DNA from: Propionibacteriales bacterium
GTDB lineage: Bacteria; Actinomycetota; Actinomycetes; Propionibacteriales; Nocardioidaceae
Assembly: GCA_026392415.1 (NCBI GenBank)
Contig: JAPLCC010000025.1
Span: 1 to 64,000, forward strand
DNA length: 64,000 nucleotides
Direction: 5' to 3'
Below the pieces are notes generated by a model that worked only from the letters and a program-made list of their open reading frames with translations, searched no databases and was not told the DNA's origin. A program made the translations under genes and the position numbers. Positions 1 to 11,147 of the stretch are shown here, piece after piece. Within the stretch, counting starts at the first letter, position 1, and each line of letters opens with the position of its first letter.

Positions 1-2
1 TG

Positions 3-1661
3 GAGAACCCCGGCTGCGTCACGATCCGCGACCCTCTGCTGTTCGAGGGCGCCAGCACCCGCGCCGATCGGAGCTTCCGCGCAGCACTGATCGCCCACGA
101 GATGGCCCACCAGTGGTTCGGCAACATCGTCACACCGCGCTGGTGGGACGACCTCTGGCTCAACGAATCCTTTGCCGAGTACATGGGCTATCGGGTGACA
201 GCCGAAGCGACGCAGTACGACGACGCGTGGCTGCACCAGTCCTACGCACGGCGGACCTGGGGCATCACCGCCGACTCCCGACCGACGACGCATCCCGTGG
301 CGGGCAACGCAGCCGAGGACGCTCTCGCAGCCCTGCAGAACTTCGACGGCATCTCGTATGCGCGCGGATCGAATGTGTTGCGCCAGCTCGCCACCCGCCT
401 CGGTGACGATGCCTTCCTGGGCGGGGTGCGCGAGCACTTCGCACTGCACCGGTTCGGCAACGCGACCATGCACGACCTGTTCGCCAGCTGGGCGAAAGCT
501 GCCGGAGGTGCCGACCTCGACGGATTCGTGCGCGACTGGCTGCTCACGCCGGGACCGGACGTGCTGGCCCTCGACCGGCAGGCGGGAGTGATCCGTCGTA
601 CCTCCATGCCGGAGCACCCCGCCGACCGGACCCATCTGCTTGACGTGGCGATCCATCGCGACGGCATCTGGGTGCAGGAGGCGCTGGTGGTCGATGGACC
701 CGAGGTCCCGCTCCTCGTCGGTGCCTCACCGGTCCTGCTGGACGCGAACGAGACCACCTGGGCGGTCACCCCTCCCGACGCCCTCACCATGGCCGCACTG
801 CCCGAGCTCGCACCGGGGATTCAGGACCGGCAGGTCCGGGCCACGATGTGGAACAGTGTGCGGCTCGCCCTGTTCAACGCCGCGGTGACGCCGGCTGCGG
901 TGGCCGATCTGCTGGCCGCAGCTCCGCCGGTCGAGGACACCGCCGACGGCATCCGCGGGCTGATCCCCTGGGCGCTCGACACGGCGATCCCGCTCGGTCC
1001 CCCGGGCACGATGGAGCGCTTCCATGCCGCTGTTCGGGCCGCGAGTGCCGCTCCGGAGGTGGGTTCGGAGATCCAGCTGTCCGCCTTCCGCGCCACCGTC
1101 CTCTCCGCGGTTGACGCCGGGGACCTGGAGCGGTGGGCGGCCGGCGAGGACCTGCCCGACGGCATCGCCGCGGACGCGGACCTGCGCTGGAAGGCGCGCC
1201 GACGGCTCGCCGAGCTCGGCGCCACGGACCGGGCAGCCCTGGACGCTGCCCTCGCTGCCGAGCCCAGCGGCTCGGCGACGGTCCACCACACCCGCGCCGT
1301 GGCCTCGCTCCCCACGCGGGAGGCCAAGGAGTTCGCCTGGGCGCGCGCGACCGGCGAGGTCTCGGTGGCGAACTACGAGATCGAGGCCGCAGGGAAGGGG
1401 CTCTGGCAACCCGACCAGCTGAGCCTGACCGAGCCGTTCGCGGTCGCCTACTTCGCCCGCCTCGGCGAACTGATCGCGGCGCACCAGGGCTGGGTGCAGG
1501 GTGTGGTGATCCAGGCGTTCTTCCCCATCACCCACCGCGACGACGCCACGATTGCCGCCGCGCGAGCTGCTCTCGAGCAGGACCTTCCGGGCGCCGTACG
1601 ACGGCGGCTGACGGATCGACTCGACGAGCTCGAGCGTCAGCGGGCTGCGGTTCTCGCCTGA
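3..1661 (+). CDS. pepN: Aminopeptidase N (M1 family), 3' part only
   Basis: Zinc metallopeptidase that removes N-terminal residues from peptides in the cytosol. The frame is open from base 3 and the 5' part lies outside the window. The first readable residues are ENPG, the end of the GAMEN exopeptidase motif. Then come HEMAH, exactly 18 residues, and the E of NESFAEY, giving the full M1 zinc site HExxH-x18-E. The remaining ~500 residues match the helical ERAP1-C-like domain in length and composition. rmuC follows on the same strand after a short gap. Family assignment is firm; substrate range is not visible. Confidence 0.95.
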   Translation, partial: ENPGCVTIRDPLLFEGASTRADRSFRAALIAHEMAHQWFGNIVTPRWWDDLWLNESFAEYMGYRVTAEATQYDDAWLHQSYARRTWGITADSRPTTHPVAGNAAEDALAALQNFDGISYARGSNVLRQLATRLGDDAFLGGVREHFALHRFGNATMHDLFASWAKAAGGADLDGFVRDWLLTPGPDVLALDRQAGVIRRTSMPEHPADRTHLLDVAIHRDGIWVQEALVVDGPEVPLLVGASPVLLDANETTWAVTPPDALTMAALPELAPGIQDRQVRATMWNSVRLALFNAAVTPAAVADLLAAAPPVEDTADGIRGLIPWALDTAIPLGPPGTMERFHAAVRAASAAPEVGSEIQLSAFRATVLSAVDAGDLERWAAGEDLPDGIAADADLRWKARRRLAELGATDRAALDAALAAEPSGSATVHHTRAVASLPTREAKEFAWARATGEVSVANYEIEAAGKGLWQPDQLSLTEPFAVAYFARLGELIAAHQGWVQGVVIQAFFPITHRDDATIAAARAALEQDLPGAVRRRLTDRLDELERQRAAVLA

Positions 1662-1712
1662 CCGCGGCGTGCCCAGCAGGGTTCTGTCGGGTCCCGCTGT
1701 TTGACTGTCTCC

Positions 1713-3104
1713 ATGGTCTCGATCGTCGCTCTTCTCATCGGACTCCTGCTCGGCGTGGGGGTCGGTTGGGTGCTGCGTCAGGCCCGCCAGCAGGCCGAGC
1801 TCGCCGACGTCACCGTGCGCCACGAACGTGAGGTCGGTGCGCTGCGCCATGAAGTCGAGCTGGCCCACTCCCGCAACGACGTGATCGTCGCCGAGATCCG
1901 TGAGCAGGACGCCGCGGCCCGGGCTGCGGTCGAGAGCGATCTCGCCGGCGCCCTGGCCACCGTGGAGGCACTGCAAGCAGCGCTCGAGGCGGCCCGCGAG
2001 CAGCACCAGGCGACGATCGACCAGCAGCGGCTGACCCAACGCGAGCGCGAGCAGGCCGAGGGCGGTCACACCCAGGTGCTCAAGACGCTCACCCCCGTCG
2101 CCGAGCAGCTTCGAGCGATGCAGCGCCGGGTCGAGGAGCTCGAGCAGCAGCGCTCCCACCAGCACGGCGAGCTCTCCGAGCAGCTGCGCAGCACCCAGGT
2201 GACCGTGGCCGAGTCGAAGAAGGCTGCCGACACCCTGGCCTCCGCCCTGAAGGACAACGCAGTGCGTGGGGTGTGGGGCGAGACCCAGCTCCGCACACTG
2301 GTCGAGTCCGCGGGCCTCCTGCCCCGCGTCGACTTCGACACCCAGCACTCCATCGAGGCCGACTCCGGTGCCCGGCGCCCTGACATGGTGATCAACCTGC
2401 CCGGGGGCAAGCAGATGGCTATCGACGCGAAGGTGCCCTACAGCGCCTACATCGACGCGCACGGTCCGCAGGTCGGCGCGACCGACCGCCAGCGTCTGCT
2501 CGTCGAGCACGCCCGCAAGGTCCGCGGCCACGTCGACACGCTCTCCGCGAAGAGCTACTGGACCGGGCTCACTGCCAGCCCGGAGTTCACGGTCGCCTTC
2601 ATCCCCAACGAGCAGCTCCTGGCAGTGGCTCTGGAGACCGACCCCTCGCTACTGGAGTACTCCTTCGGCAAGGGCGTCCTGCTGGCGACGCCCACCAACC
2701 TGTGGGCGATCCTCAAGACGGTGGCGTTCACCTGGCGCCAGGATGTGCTCACTGATGACGCCAAGCAGCTCTTCGACCTCGGCCGTGAGCTCTACCGCCG
2801 GATCAGCACGCTGGCCGAACATGCCGACAAGCTGCGCCGCTCGCTGGAGACGACCGTCAAGAGCTACAACAGCTTTGCCAACTCACTCGAGTCCCGGGTG
2901 CTGGTCACGGCGCGCAAGCTCGACAACATGGACGAGTCCGCGGTCCTCGGCGCCGCCCGCCAGATCGACATCGCGCCGCGCGCGCTCACCAGCGGCGAGT
3001 TCGCGGTCATCGCTGACCTCGAACGACCCGAACTGACCTTCGACTTCGACGCGGTGGATGCCGTCGAAGCAGACGTGATCGACGAGGAAGATCGCGCCGG
3101 CTGA
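1713..3104 (+). CDS. rmuC: DNA recombination protein RmuC
   Basis: RmuC-family protein; the family has a nuclease-like fold and is linked to limiting recombination at inverted repeats. The product has one N-terminal membrane segment (about residues 3-20), a long coiled coil rich in E, Q, A and R (about 30-165), then the RmuC core beginning near VRGVWGETQL and running to about residue 430. The C-terminal tail is acidic. I take the ATG at 1713 so that the hydrophobic segment starts the protein; a TTG at 1701 in the same frame is an alternative. No clear Shine-Dalgarno is seen for either. Confidence 0.9.
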   Translation: MVSIVALLIGLLLGVGVGWVLRQARQQAELADVTVRHEREVGALRHEVELAHSRNDVIVAEIREQDAAARAAVESDLAGALATVEALQAALEAAREQHQATIDQQRLTQREREQAEGGHTQVLKTLTPVAEQLRAMQRRVEELEQQRSHQHGELSEQLRSTQVTVAESKKAADTLASALKDNAVRGVWGETQLRTLVESAGLLPRVDFDTQHSIEADSGARRPDMVINLPGGKQMAIDAKVPYSAYIDAHGPQVGATDRQRLLVEHARKVRGHVDTLSAKSYWTGLTASPEFTVAFIPNEQLLAVALETDPSLLEYSFGKGVLLATPTNLWAILKTVAFTWRQDVLTDDAKQLFDLGRELYRRISTLAEHADKLRRSLETTVKSYNSFANSLESRVLVTARKLDNMDESAVLGAARQIDIAPRALTSGEFAVIADLERPELTFDFDAVDAVEADVIDEEDRAG

Positions 3105-3185
3105 TTTATTTTCCAGAAGCACCCATCCGTTCCCCGCAGGTCTCCGAACGAGTGATACACCTCACTCACGCTCCAGGAGATCTTG

Positions 3186-3965
3186 ATGCGCCTTCGCAAG
3201 CCCACCCCCGCCTTCGTCGTCGCGGTGGGAGCCCTGCTCGTCTCCCTCGGCGGCACGTCGTACGCCGTGTCGCAGATCGGCACCCTCGACATCAAGGACA
3301 ACTCGGTCCGATCGATCGACATCCGCAACAACACGGTCCGTTCCGCTGACGTCCGCGACGGGACCCTGCGCAAGGCCGACTTCGCCGATGGGGTCCTGCA
3401 GTCGGGCGACCGTGGCCCGCGGGGCTTCAAGGGCGCACCGGGCGAGGACGGAACTGACGGCACCAACGGCACGAACGGGGTCGACGGGGCTGACGGCGCC
3501 CCCGGTGCTGGCCGCTGGGTGCTGATCAACGCCGCCGGTCAGATCGAGGCGCAGTCCGGCGGGTTCACCGTCGCTGCCGCGTACCCGACCCTGACGAACA
3601 CGGCCATGACCGGCGACAACTCCCTGCGCGCCAACGGCAACGTCTACATCAACGCCGGCGAGGACCTCAGCAACAACGGCGTGTTCGCAACGATCGCGCT
3701 GCAGAACCAGCTCGACCAGAACGCCGACACCATCACCAATGGTCGCGCTCCCCTGGCCGACGCCAACCCGGAGTTCGCCGGCGAGATCTCGGCGACCCTG
3801 TGCGGCGTGTCGATGGTCGTGGCCTGTGCCCCGACCGGGACGAACAACTCGAGCCACTTCGTGGTCAGCCCGCGCAACAGTGACGGCACGGTCACCGCGG
3901 ACGGCACGCACAAGCGGTTCTACGTGATCATCACCGGCGACTCGACCGACCTGGTCCTGCCCTGA
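3186..3965 (+). CDS. Secreted collagen-like repeat protein (paralogue of 4127-4693)
   Basis: Function unknown. The N terminus (MRLRKPTPAFVVAVGALLVSLGGTSYA) is a signal or anchor segment seen in many actinobacterial exported proteins. It is followed by a degenerate repeat of the type IKDNSVRS / IRNNTVRS / VRDGTLRK (about residues 33-75) and then 11-12 Gly-X-Y triplets (about 78-112), a short collagen-like stretch. The last ~145 residues form a domain starting RWVLINAAGQIEAQSGG that is nearly repeated in the next gene. The start at 3186 has AGGAGA just upstream; an in-frame TTG one codon earlier is less likely. Probably a surface or secreted protein. Confidence 0.8.
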   Translation: MRLRKPTPAFVVAVGALLVSLGGTSYAVSQIGTLDIKDNSVRSIDIRNNTVRSADVRDGTLRKADFADGVLQSGDRGPRGFKGAPGEDGTDGTNGTNGVDGADGAPGAGRWVLINAAGQIEAQSGGFTVAAAYPTLTNTAMTGDNSLRANGNVYINAGEDLSNNGVFATIALQNQLDQNADTITNGRAPLADANPEFAGEISATLCGVSMVVACAPTGTNNSSHFVVSPRNSDGTVTADGTHKRFYVIITGDSTDLVLP

Positions 3966-3978
3966 CCTGATCACCCAC

Positions 3979-4036
3979 CCCGGCGGACCGTCCGACACTT
4001 CCCCCGCCGTTCCGGAGAAGTCGGCGGTCCGCCGGG
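3979..4036 (+). terminator. Strong hairpin after the collagen-like gene
   Basis: A 12-bp perfect stem (3979-3990 with 4025-4036), extended by 5 bp after a one-base bulge, encloses a C-rich loop 14 bp past the stop codon. There is no U-tract, as is common for actinobacterial terminators. It probably ends transcription between the two paralogues. Confidence 0.6.
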
Positions 4037-4126
4037 CCGTTGGGAAACCTTTACCCGCCGGGGACCGATCCGCACCGGACACCGCTCCGAACCATGTGTG
4101 TCAGATCACACCAATGGAGGTCACCC

Positions 4127-4693
4127 ATGCGCGTTCGCAAGCCCACCCCTTCCTTCTACGTCGCCACTGCAGCCCTCGCGCTCTCCCTCGGCGGCGGAGG
4201 CTGGGCCATTGCCTCTGCCGGTCCCGGCAACTCCGGAGAGAACGGCCGGCCGGGCCAGGAGCGCTGGCTGCTGATCAACGCCAACGGTCAGATCGAGGCC
4301 CAGTCCGGGGGCTTCACGGTCGCCGCGGCGTACCCGACGCTGGCGAACACCGCGGCCACCGGCGACAACTCCTTGCGCGCCGCCGGCAACGTCTACATCA
4401 ACTCTGGTGAGGACCTGTCCAACAACGGCATCGTGGCCACCATCGGTCTGCAGAACCAGCTCGACCAGAACGCCGATGGCATCACCAACGGTCGGGCGGC
4501 CCTCCCGGATGCGAACCCCGAGTTCAGCGGCGAGATCTCGGCAAGCGTCTGCGGCGTGGCCGGCGTCGTCGCCTGCGCACCCCTGGGCACCAACAACACC
4601 GACCACTTCGTGGTCAGTCCGCGCAACAGCGACGGAACGGTCACCCAGCCCGGCGCACGCAAGCGGTTCTACGTGGTCATCTCCAGCAACTGA
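4127..4693 (+). CDS. Secreted protein, paralogue of the collagen-like gene without the collagen stretch
   Basis: Function unknown. The 188-residue product starts MRVRKPTPSFYVATAALALSLGG, an export signal like that of its neighbour, then has only a short Gly-rich linker before the ~145-residue C-terminal domain (RWLLINANGQIEAQSGG onwards). That domain is mostly identical to the one encoded at 3186-3965, including NVYIN, EDLSNNG, LQNQLDQNAD and FVVSPRNSDGTVT. TGGAGG at 4115-4120 fixes the ATG at 4127 and excludes the longer open frame from 4040. It looks like a tandem duplication in which the repeat and collagen regions were lost or gained. Confidence 0.8.
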   Translation: MRVRKPTPSFYVATAALALSLGGGGWAIASAGPGNSGENGRPGQERWLLINANGQIEAQSGGFTVAAAYPTLANTAATGDNSLRAAGNVYINSGEDLSNNGIVATIGLQNQLDQNADGITNGRAALPDANPEFSGEISASVCGVAGVVACAPLGTNNTDHFVVSPRNSDGTVTQPGARKRFYVVISSN

Positions 4694-4704
4694 CGGAGAT
4701 CAGC

Positions 4705-5556
4705 TCACGCGCCCGGCGGACCCTGATGGTTCTCCTTGTCGAACGAGGAGAAGTCAACGGTCCGTCGGGCGTTGGCGATCGATGAGACGGTTGCCATCCC
4801 GATCGGGCCGCGTCGATCGAAGACCTGGGCAGTCCCGGCCGCGACGCCGTCGACCGCGAGATGGTCGACCGTGCGCAGACCGAGCACCACTCCGTCGGGC
4901 AGTCGCGACAGCACCACGCCGATGTCGGTGTTGATGAACTGCACGCCCCCGCTCCCCCAATTGGTCACCATGCTGGTGGCATCCGCGATCGATGCGACCG
5001 CCTGGAAGGGCGTGCACTCCTCGTCCAGCACGATCGGCATGGCGGTCTGCCACGTCTGGTGCCGGCCCGCGTTCTGGTGCTCTCCGAAGTTGTCCGACCA
5101 CGGCTCGGCGCTGGCGAAGAACGGCACGTGATGCTCACCATCGGGCCGGATCAGCTCGGCCGGGGGCGCCGTCGGCAGGTCACCGGCGGCCCAGACCTCG
5201 CCCTCCGGGTTGACCGTCGGTCGGAGGAAGGTCGCGCTGCCGCGGGCGACCACTTCACCGTCCTGCTCGACCACCGCGTCGACCAGCATCAGCCGCGGCC
5301 CTTCACGGACAACGCTGGCGGTCGCGGTGGTAGCGGTCATGCGAGCGGGACGGAACAGATCGACGTGATAGCGGGCCGGCACCAGTCCTTGGCGCCCGGC
5401 AGCGACCACGGCGCCTTCCAGGGCCCTGGCCAGCAGTCCGCTGACCGCGACTCCGTGCATCTGATCGGACCGCCACAGGCTCTGCGCCAGCGGCAGCGGC
5501 TCGAAGACTTCTCCGACGCGACGGAACCAGCCGAGCTGGAACGTGTTCTCGTTCAC
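4705..5556 (-). CDS. Acyl-CoA thioesterase family protein (double hot-dog, TesB-like)
   Basis: Predicted hydrolase of acyl-CoA thioesters; chain-length preference cannot be read. The 283 residues match two fused hot-dog domains. The N-terminal one includes the block MHGVAVSGLLARAL and PARYHVDLFRPARM; the second contains TWQTAMPIVLDEE, and the end resembles the 4HBT-type family of actinobacteria. It is downstream of the serine hydrolase on the same strand after 25 bp, so co-transcription is plausible. Confidence 0.75.
   Translation of the reverse strand: MNENTFQLGWFRRVGEVFEPLPLAQSLWRSDQMHGVAVSGLLARALEGAVVAAGRQGLVPARYHVDLFRPARMTATTATASVVREGPRLMLVDAVVEQDGEVVARGSATFLRPTVNPEGEVWAAGDLPTAPPAELIRPDGEHHVPFFASAEPWSDNFGEHQNAGRHQTWQTAMPIVLDEECTPFQAVASIADATSMVTNWGSGGVQFINTDIGVVLSRLPDGVVLGLRTVDHLAVDGVAAGTAQVFDRRGPIGMATVSSIANARRTVDFSSFDKENHQGPPGA
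4711..4770. terminator. Hairpin between convergent genes, inside the thioesterase 3' end
   Basis: Arms 4711-4722 and 4759-4770 pair over 12 positions with one mismatch, and an inner stem 4730-4736 / 4746-4752 pairs perfectly over 7 bp. It lies within the last codons of the minus-strand thioesterase gene and 17 bp past the plus-strand stop, so it could end both transcripts. Its outer arm shares the core CCCGGCGGACC with the hairpin at 3979. Confidence 0.5.
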
Positions 5557-5581
5557 CCGTCCATCATGGCGCAGGCGCCGG

Positions 5582-6872
5582 TCAGACCGCCGGGTGGCCG
5601 CCCGGAATCGCTACCTGCGGGTCGTACGGCACGCGTGTGTAGACGAAGGTCGCGCACTCGAGGTGGTCGACCGAGCCATCGGGACGTCGACGCACCTCGA
5701 GCTGCTCGCCACGGTGGTAACCGTCGACGCCGATCAGCCGCTCGCCCGCGAGGACGAAGCGATCACTGACCTCGGCGGTCCGCAGGTCGCGCACGACCAG
5801 GGTCTCCCGTGCCCACTCGACGCCGAAGGCCGTGTGGCCCCAGAACCAGAGCCCGAGCATCGGGGCCACCGCGTCGGGAACGCGTGCGGTGGGCCGCCAC
5901 TCACCGGGCGTCGGGCACGCTGCACCGGCAAGCAGAACCGCTGGCACGTGCTCCGGACGCAGACCGGTGGTCGCGTTCGTGAGCGCGACCACCGCATCAC
6001 GGGTCGCTCGGTCCACGAAGAGTGATGCCTGGAACCCGGGCATCGATCCGGTGTGGCCGATCATGGTCCGCCCCTCGAGCGACAGCAGGCGCAGGCCGAG
6101 GCCGTAGTTGTCCGCCGGCAGGGCAGGCATGGCCATCTCCGCCAGCGTCTGCGCCGACAACACCTCCGGATGTCCTACGGCGAGGAAGTCCGCCCAGCGC
6201 AGCAGGTCCGCGACGGTGCTCCACGCCTGGCCCGCAGGCGCCATCGCTCCGGTGTCGGTGTGCGGCTCCGCAGTCAGGGTGTGGGCGAAGTGGTCGACGC
6301 TGAGGCCCGGTGCGTGATCCCGCGCCGGGTGGTACGACGTCGCGGTCATGCCGAGCGGAGCCAAGAGCCGCTCGCCGACGATCTCCCACCAGCCCGCCCC
6401 GCGCAGCCGGGCCACCGCTTCGCCCAGCAACGCGAACCCGAGGTTCGAGTAGTGGTAGTAGTCCCCCGCCGGCGCGACCCGGCCTGCCCCGTCGTTGGCG
6501 GCCAGCAAGGTGGCGGTGTCGCCGCCCACGGACCGTTCCCACCACGGTCCGACCGGCTCGCTCTGCATGCCTGAGGTGTGCGACAGGAGCTCACGCACGG
6601 TGGCCTCGGCGTAGCCCGTCTCCGGCAGGACCGAGCCGATCGCGTCGTCGAGGGAGAGCAGGCCTTCGTCGCGCAACTGCAGCACGAGCACGGCCGTCAT
6701 CGTCTTGGTGATCGACCCGATCCGGTACGCCGACGCGCTGGTCACGCCCTCGACGACCGACACGCAGCCGCTCCAGACCGGCTCACCGCCGCGCGCGACC
6801 GCTGCCGAGATCGACGGCAGCCGGCCGGCGCCCTGCAGGGACGCCAACGCGACGTCGTACGAAGTCAACGGA

Positions 6873-6889
<17 letters not shown>
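5582..6889 (-). CDS. Serine hydrolase, beta-lactamase / class C PBP-like fold
   Basis: Serine beta-lactamase-fold enzyme; esterase or D-aminopeptidase-type activity is more likely than antibiotic hydrolysis. The catalytic motifs are SxxK (SITK, about residue 59), YxN (YSN in YYHYSNLGF) and HTG (GHTGSMPGF). A C-terminal ~100-residue beta domain follows. No signal peptide is evident, so it may be cytosolic. I chose the ATG at 6889 (MPTPSSP); one at 6907 gives six more residues. Either start overlaps the 3' end of gcvP, indicating coupling. Confidence 0.8.
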
Positions 6890-9695
<2,806 letters not shown>

Positions 9696-9777
9696 GCGGG
9701 GTGGCTTCCTTGGGATCGCGAGATCGAAGCCTCCCCCTCTGTCAGCGCGTCGTTGCGCCTCCACAGTTGCCTGCTCC

Positions 9778-9853
9778 GCACGGTCCGGGCGCCTGAGAGG
9801 TTCCGGGGAGGAATTGCCCCTTCGGCGCAGGCTCGGGCCTGACTCTCCCGTGC
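9778..9853 (-). ncRNA. Glycine riboswitch upstream of gcvP
   Basis: Read on the minus strand, the leader carries the classic glycine aptamer blocks in order: GGGAGAGTC, CGCCGAAGGGGCAA, CTCTCAGGC and GGACCGTGC. The outer P1 stem is formed by GCACGG (9848-9853) with CCGTGC (9778-9783). Between the aptamer and the gcvP start is a weaker hairpin (about 9739-9768, CTGT..GCGC / GCGC..ACAG), which could be the ghost helix of single-aptamer glycine switches or the expression platform. In the family, glycine usually turns expression on. Confidence 0.9.
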
Positions 9854-9891
9854 AGCATCAACAGCGGGTACAGCCTACCCGTACTACTGGT

Positions 9892-10497
9892 TCAGCTCAC
9901 GATCCGAGCAGCGCGGCGTGCCGCGAGCTCGTCGCTGGCGAGGACCTCGCCGGGCTCGGCGTCGGCGTGCTCGCTCGGCAACTGGGCCAGCGTGCCCTCG
10001 ATCTCGCGCCACACGCCGCCGATCGCGATGCCGAACACGCCCTGGCCGCCCTGGAGCAGGTCGATGACCTCGTCGTTGCTGGTGCACTCGTAGACCGAGG
10101 CGCCATCACTCATCAAGGTGACCTGCGTCAGGTCGTCGGTGCCGCGCTCGCGCAGGTGACTCACGGCGGTGCGGATCTGCTGCAGCGAGATGCCGGCGTC
10201 GAGGAGTCGCTTGATGATCTTCAGGATGAGGATGTCGCGGAAGCTGTAGAGCCGCTGCGAACCGGATCCCTTGGCGCCGCGAACGCTGGGCTCGATCAGC
10301 CCGGTGCGCGCCCAGTAGTCCAGCTGGCGGTAGGTGATGCCGGCGGCGTTGCACGCCGTCGGACCGCGGTACCCCAGGTCGCTGGGCAGCGTGGAAACGT
10401 CGTCGGAGAAGAGGAGACCTTGCTCCTCGGCGACGGCGGCCGCCTCAGCTTCACGCTGTGCGGACTGCTGTGCCGTCTCCGGCTGCTGCTCGTTCAC
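9892..10497 (-). CDS. MerR-family transcriptional regulator (Rv1830-type position)
   Basis: DNA-binding regulator with an N-terminal acidic tail (about 1-40) and a MerR winged helix (about 43-115: ITYRQLDYWARTGLIEPS, then GSGSQRLYSFRDI). The C-terminal ~85 residues are unassigned. The start is set at the GTG at 10497, just after GGAGGACCA; upstream ATGs at 10524-10545 lack a ribosome site. It lies between the bifunctional nuclease and gcvP, as the mycobacterial MerR gene does; in that group the paralogue is linked to cell division control. Its own promoter is visible upstream. Confidence 0.85.
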   Translation of the reverse strand: MNEQQPETAQQSAQREAEAAAVAEEQGLLFSDDVSTLPSDLGYRGPTACNAAGITYRQLDYWARTGLIEPSVRGAKGSGSQRLYSFRDILILKIIKRLLDAGISLQQIRTAVSHLRERGTDDLTQVTLMSDGASVYECTSNDEVIDLLQGGQGVFGIAIGGVWREIEGTLAQLPSEHADAEPGEVLASDELAARRAARIVS

Positions 10498-10543
10498 TGG
10501 TCCTCCACGGGATCCAACATTCATGCGTGTCATTCGACACTTC

Positions 10544-10573
10544 AAGGTACGGCTGCAATGACGGGTCGGTCAA
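10544..10573 (-). promoter_or_regulatory. Sigma70-type promoter of the MerR gene
   Basis: On the minus strand, TTGACC (10568-10573) and TACCTT (10544-10549) are separated by 18 bp. A small inverted repeat, GTGTC-ATTC-GACAC (10527-10540), sits at the predicted start site and could be an operator. Confidence 0.5.
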
Positions 10574-10602
10574 AGACGTCGCTGGGCGTGTCGCGGAAAA
10601 CC

Positions 10603-10625
10603 CTCAGCCTCAAGGTGAGGTTGAG
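10603..10625. promoter_or_regulatory. 23-bp near-perfect palindrome between nuclease and MerR genes
   Basis: CTCAGCCTCA-AGG-TGAGGTTGAG pairs at 9 of 10 positions, and its inner part resembles the CCTCAAG-type half sites bound by MerR-family proteins. Outer ACCCTCA / TGAGGGT copies flank it. It may be a MerR operator or part of a terminator after the nuclease gene. Confidence 0.4.
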
Positions 10626-10639
10626 ACTCGGGTGAGGGT

Positions 10640-11128
10640 TCAGCCCGGGTTGGGTCCCGGTTCCTCGGCCTCGAAGTCGTCGGCGGAGACGTGGTCGAGG
10701 AACTCGCGGAACCGCTCGACCTCGTCCTCCTCCTCCGCCGGAGCGGCGATGCCCGCCTCGGCAAGGACGGCGTCCTCGCAGTAGATCGTGGTACCGGTGC
10801 GCAGGGCGAGCGCGATCGAGTCGGACGGTCGGGCACTCACCTCCACCCCGGAGGAGAAGACCAGCGTCGCGAAGAAGACACCGTCCTTCACATCGGTGAT
10901 CCGCACCTCTTCGAGGTCGTTGCCCGTGGCGGTGAGGATGTCGCGCATCAGGTCGTGCGTGAGCGGCCGCGGCGGCGTCACACCCTGCTGCGCGAAAGCG
11001 ATCGCCGTGGCCTCGACCGCGCCGATCCAGATGGGCAGGTACCGCTCGCCACTGGACTCACGGAGCAGGACGATGGGCTGGTTGGACGGCATCTCCACCC
11101 GGACTCCCAGGACCTCCACCTCGCGCAT
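10640..11128 (-). CDS. Bifunctional nuclease family protein (DUF151)
   Basis: The 162-residue product begins MREVEVLGVRVEMPSNQP and contains the conserved IWIGAVEATAIAFA and DSIALALRTGTTIY blocks of the DUF151 family, for which DNase/RNase activity is reported in some members. The C-terminal ~35 residues are very acidic. It sits between two MerR genes, as in mycobacteria. Cellular role is not evident from sequence. Confidence 0.88.
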   Translation of the reverse strand: MREVEVLGVRVEMPSNQPIVLLRESSGERYLPIWIGAVEATAIAFAQQGVTPPRPLTHDLMRDILTATGNDLEEVRITDVKDGVFFATLVFSSGVEVSARPSDSIALALRTGTTIYCEDAVLAEAGIAAPAEEEDEVERFREFLDHVSADDFEAEEPGPNPG

Positions 11129-11147
11129 GCCTCAACCCTACTCGGGA

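Noticed and set aside
726..2531. 601-residue open frame on the minus strand
   Set aside because: Antisense to pepN and rmuC; Gly/Arg/Leu-rich composition without motifs, a usual high-GC shadow.
4097..4113. CRP-like TGTG...CACA before the second paralogue
   Set aside because: The spacing is TGTG-N6-CACA, two bases short of the TGTG-N8-CACA needed.
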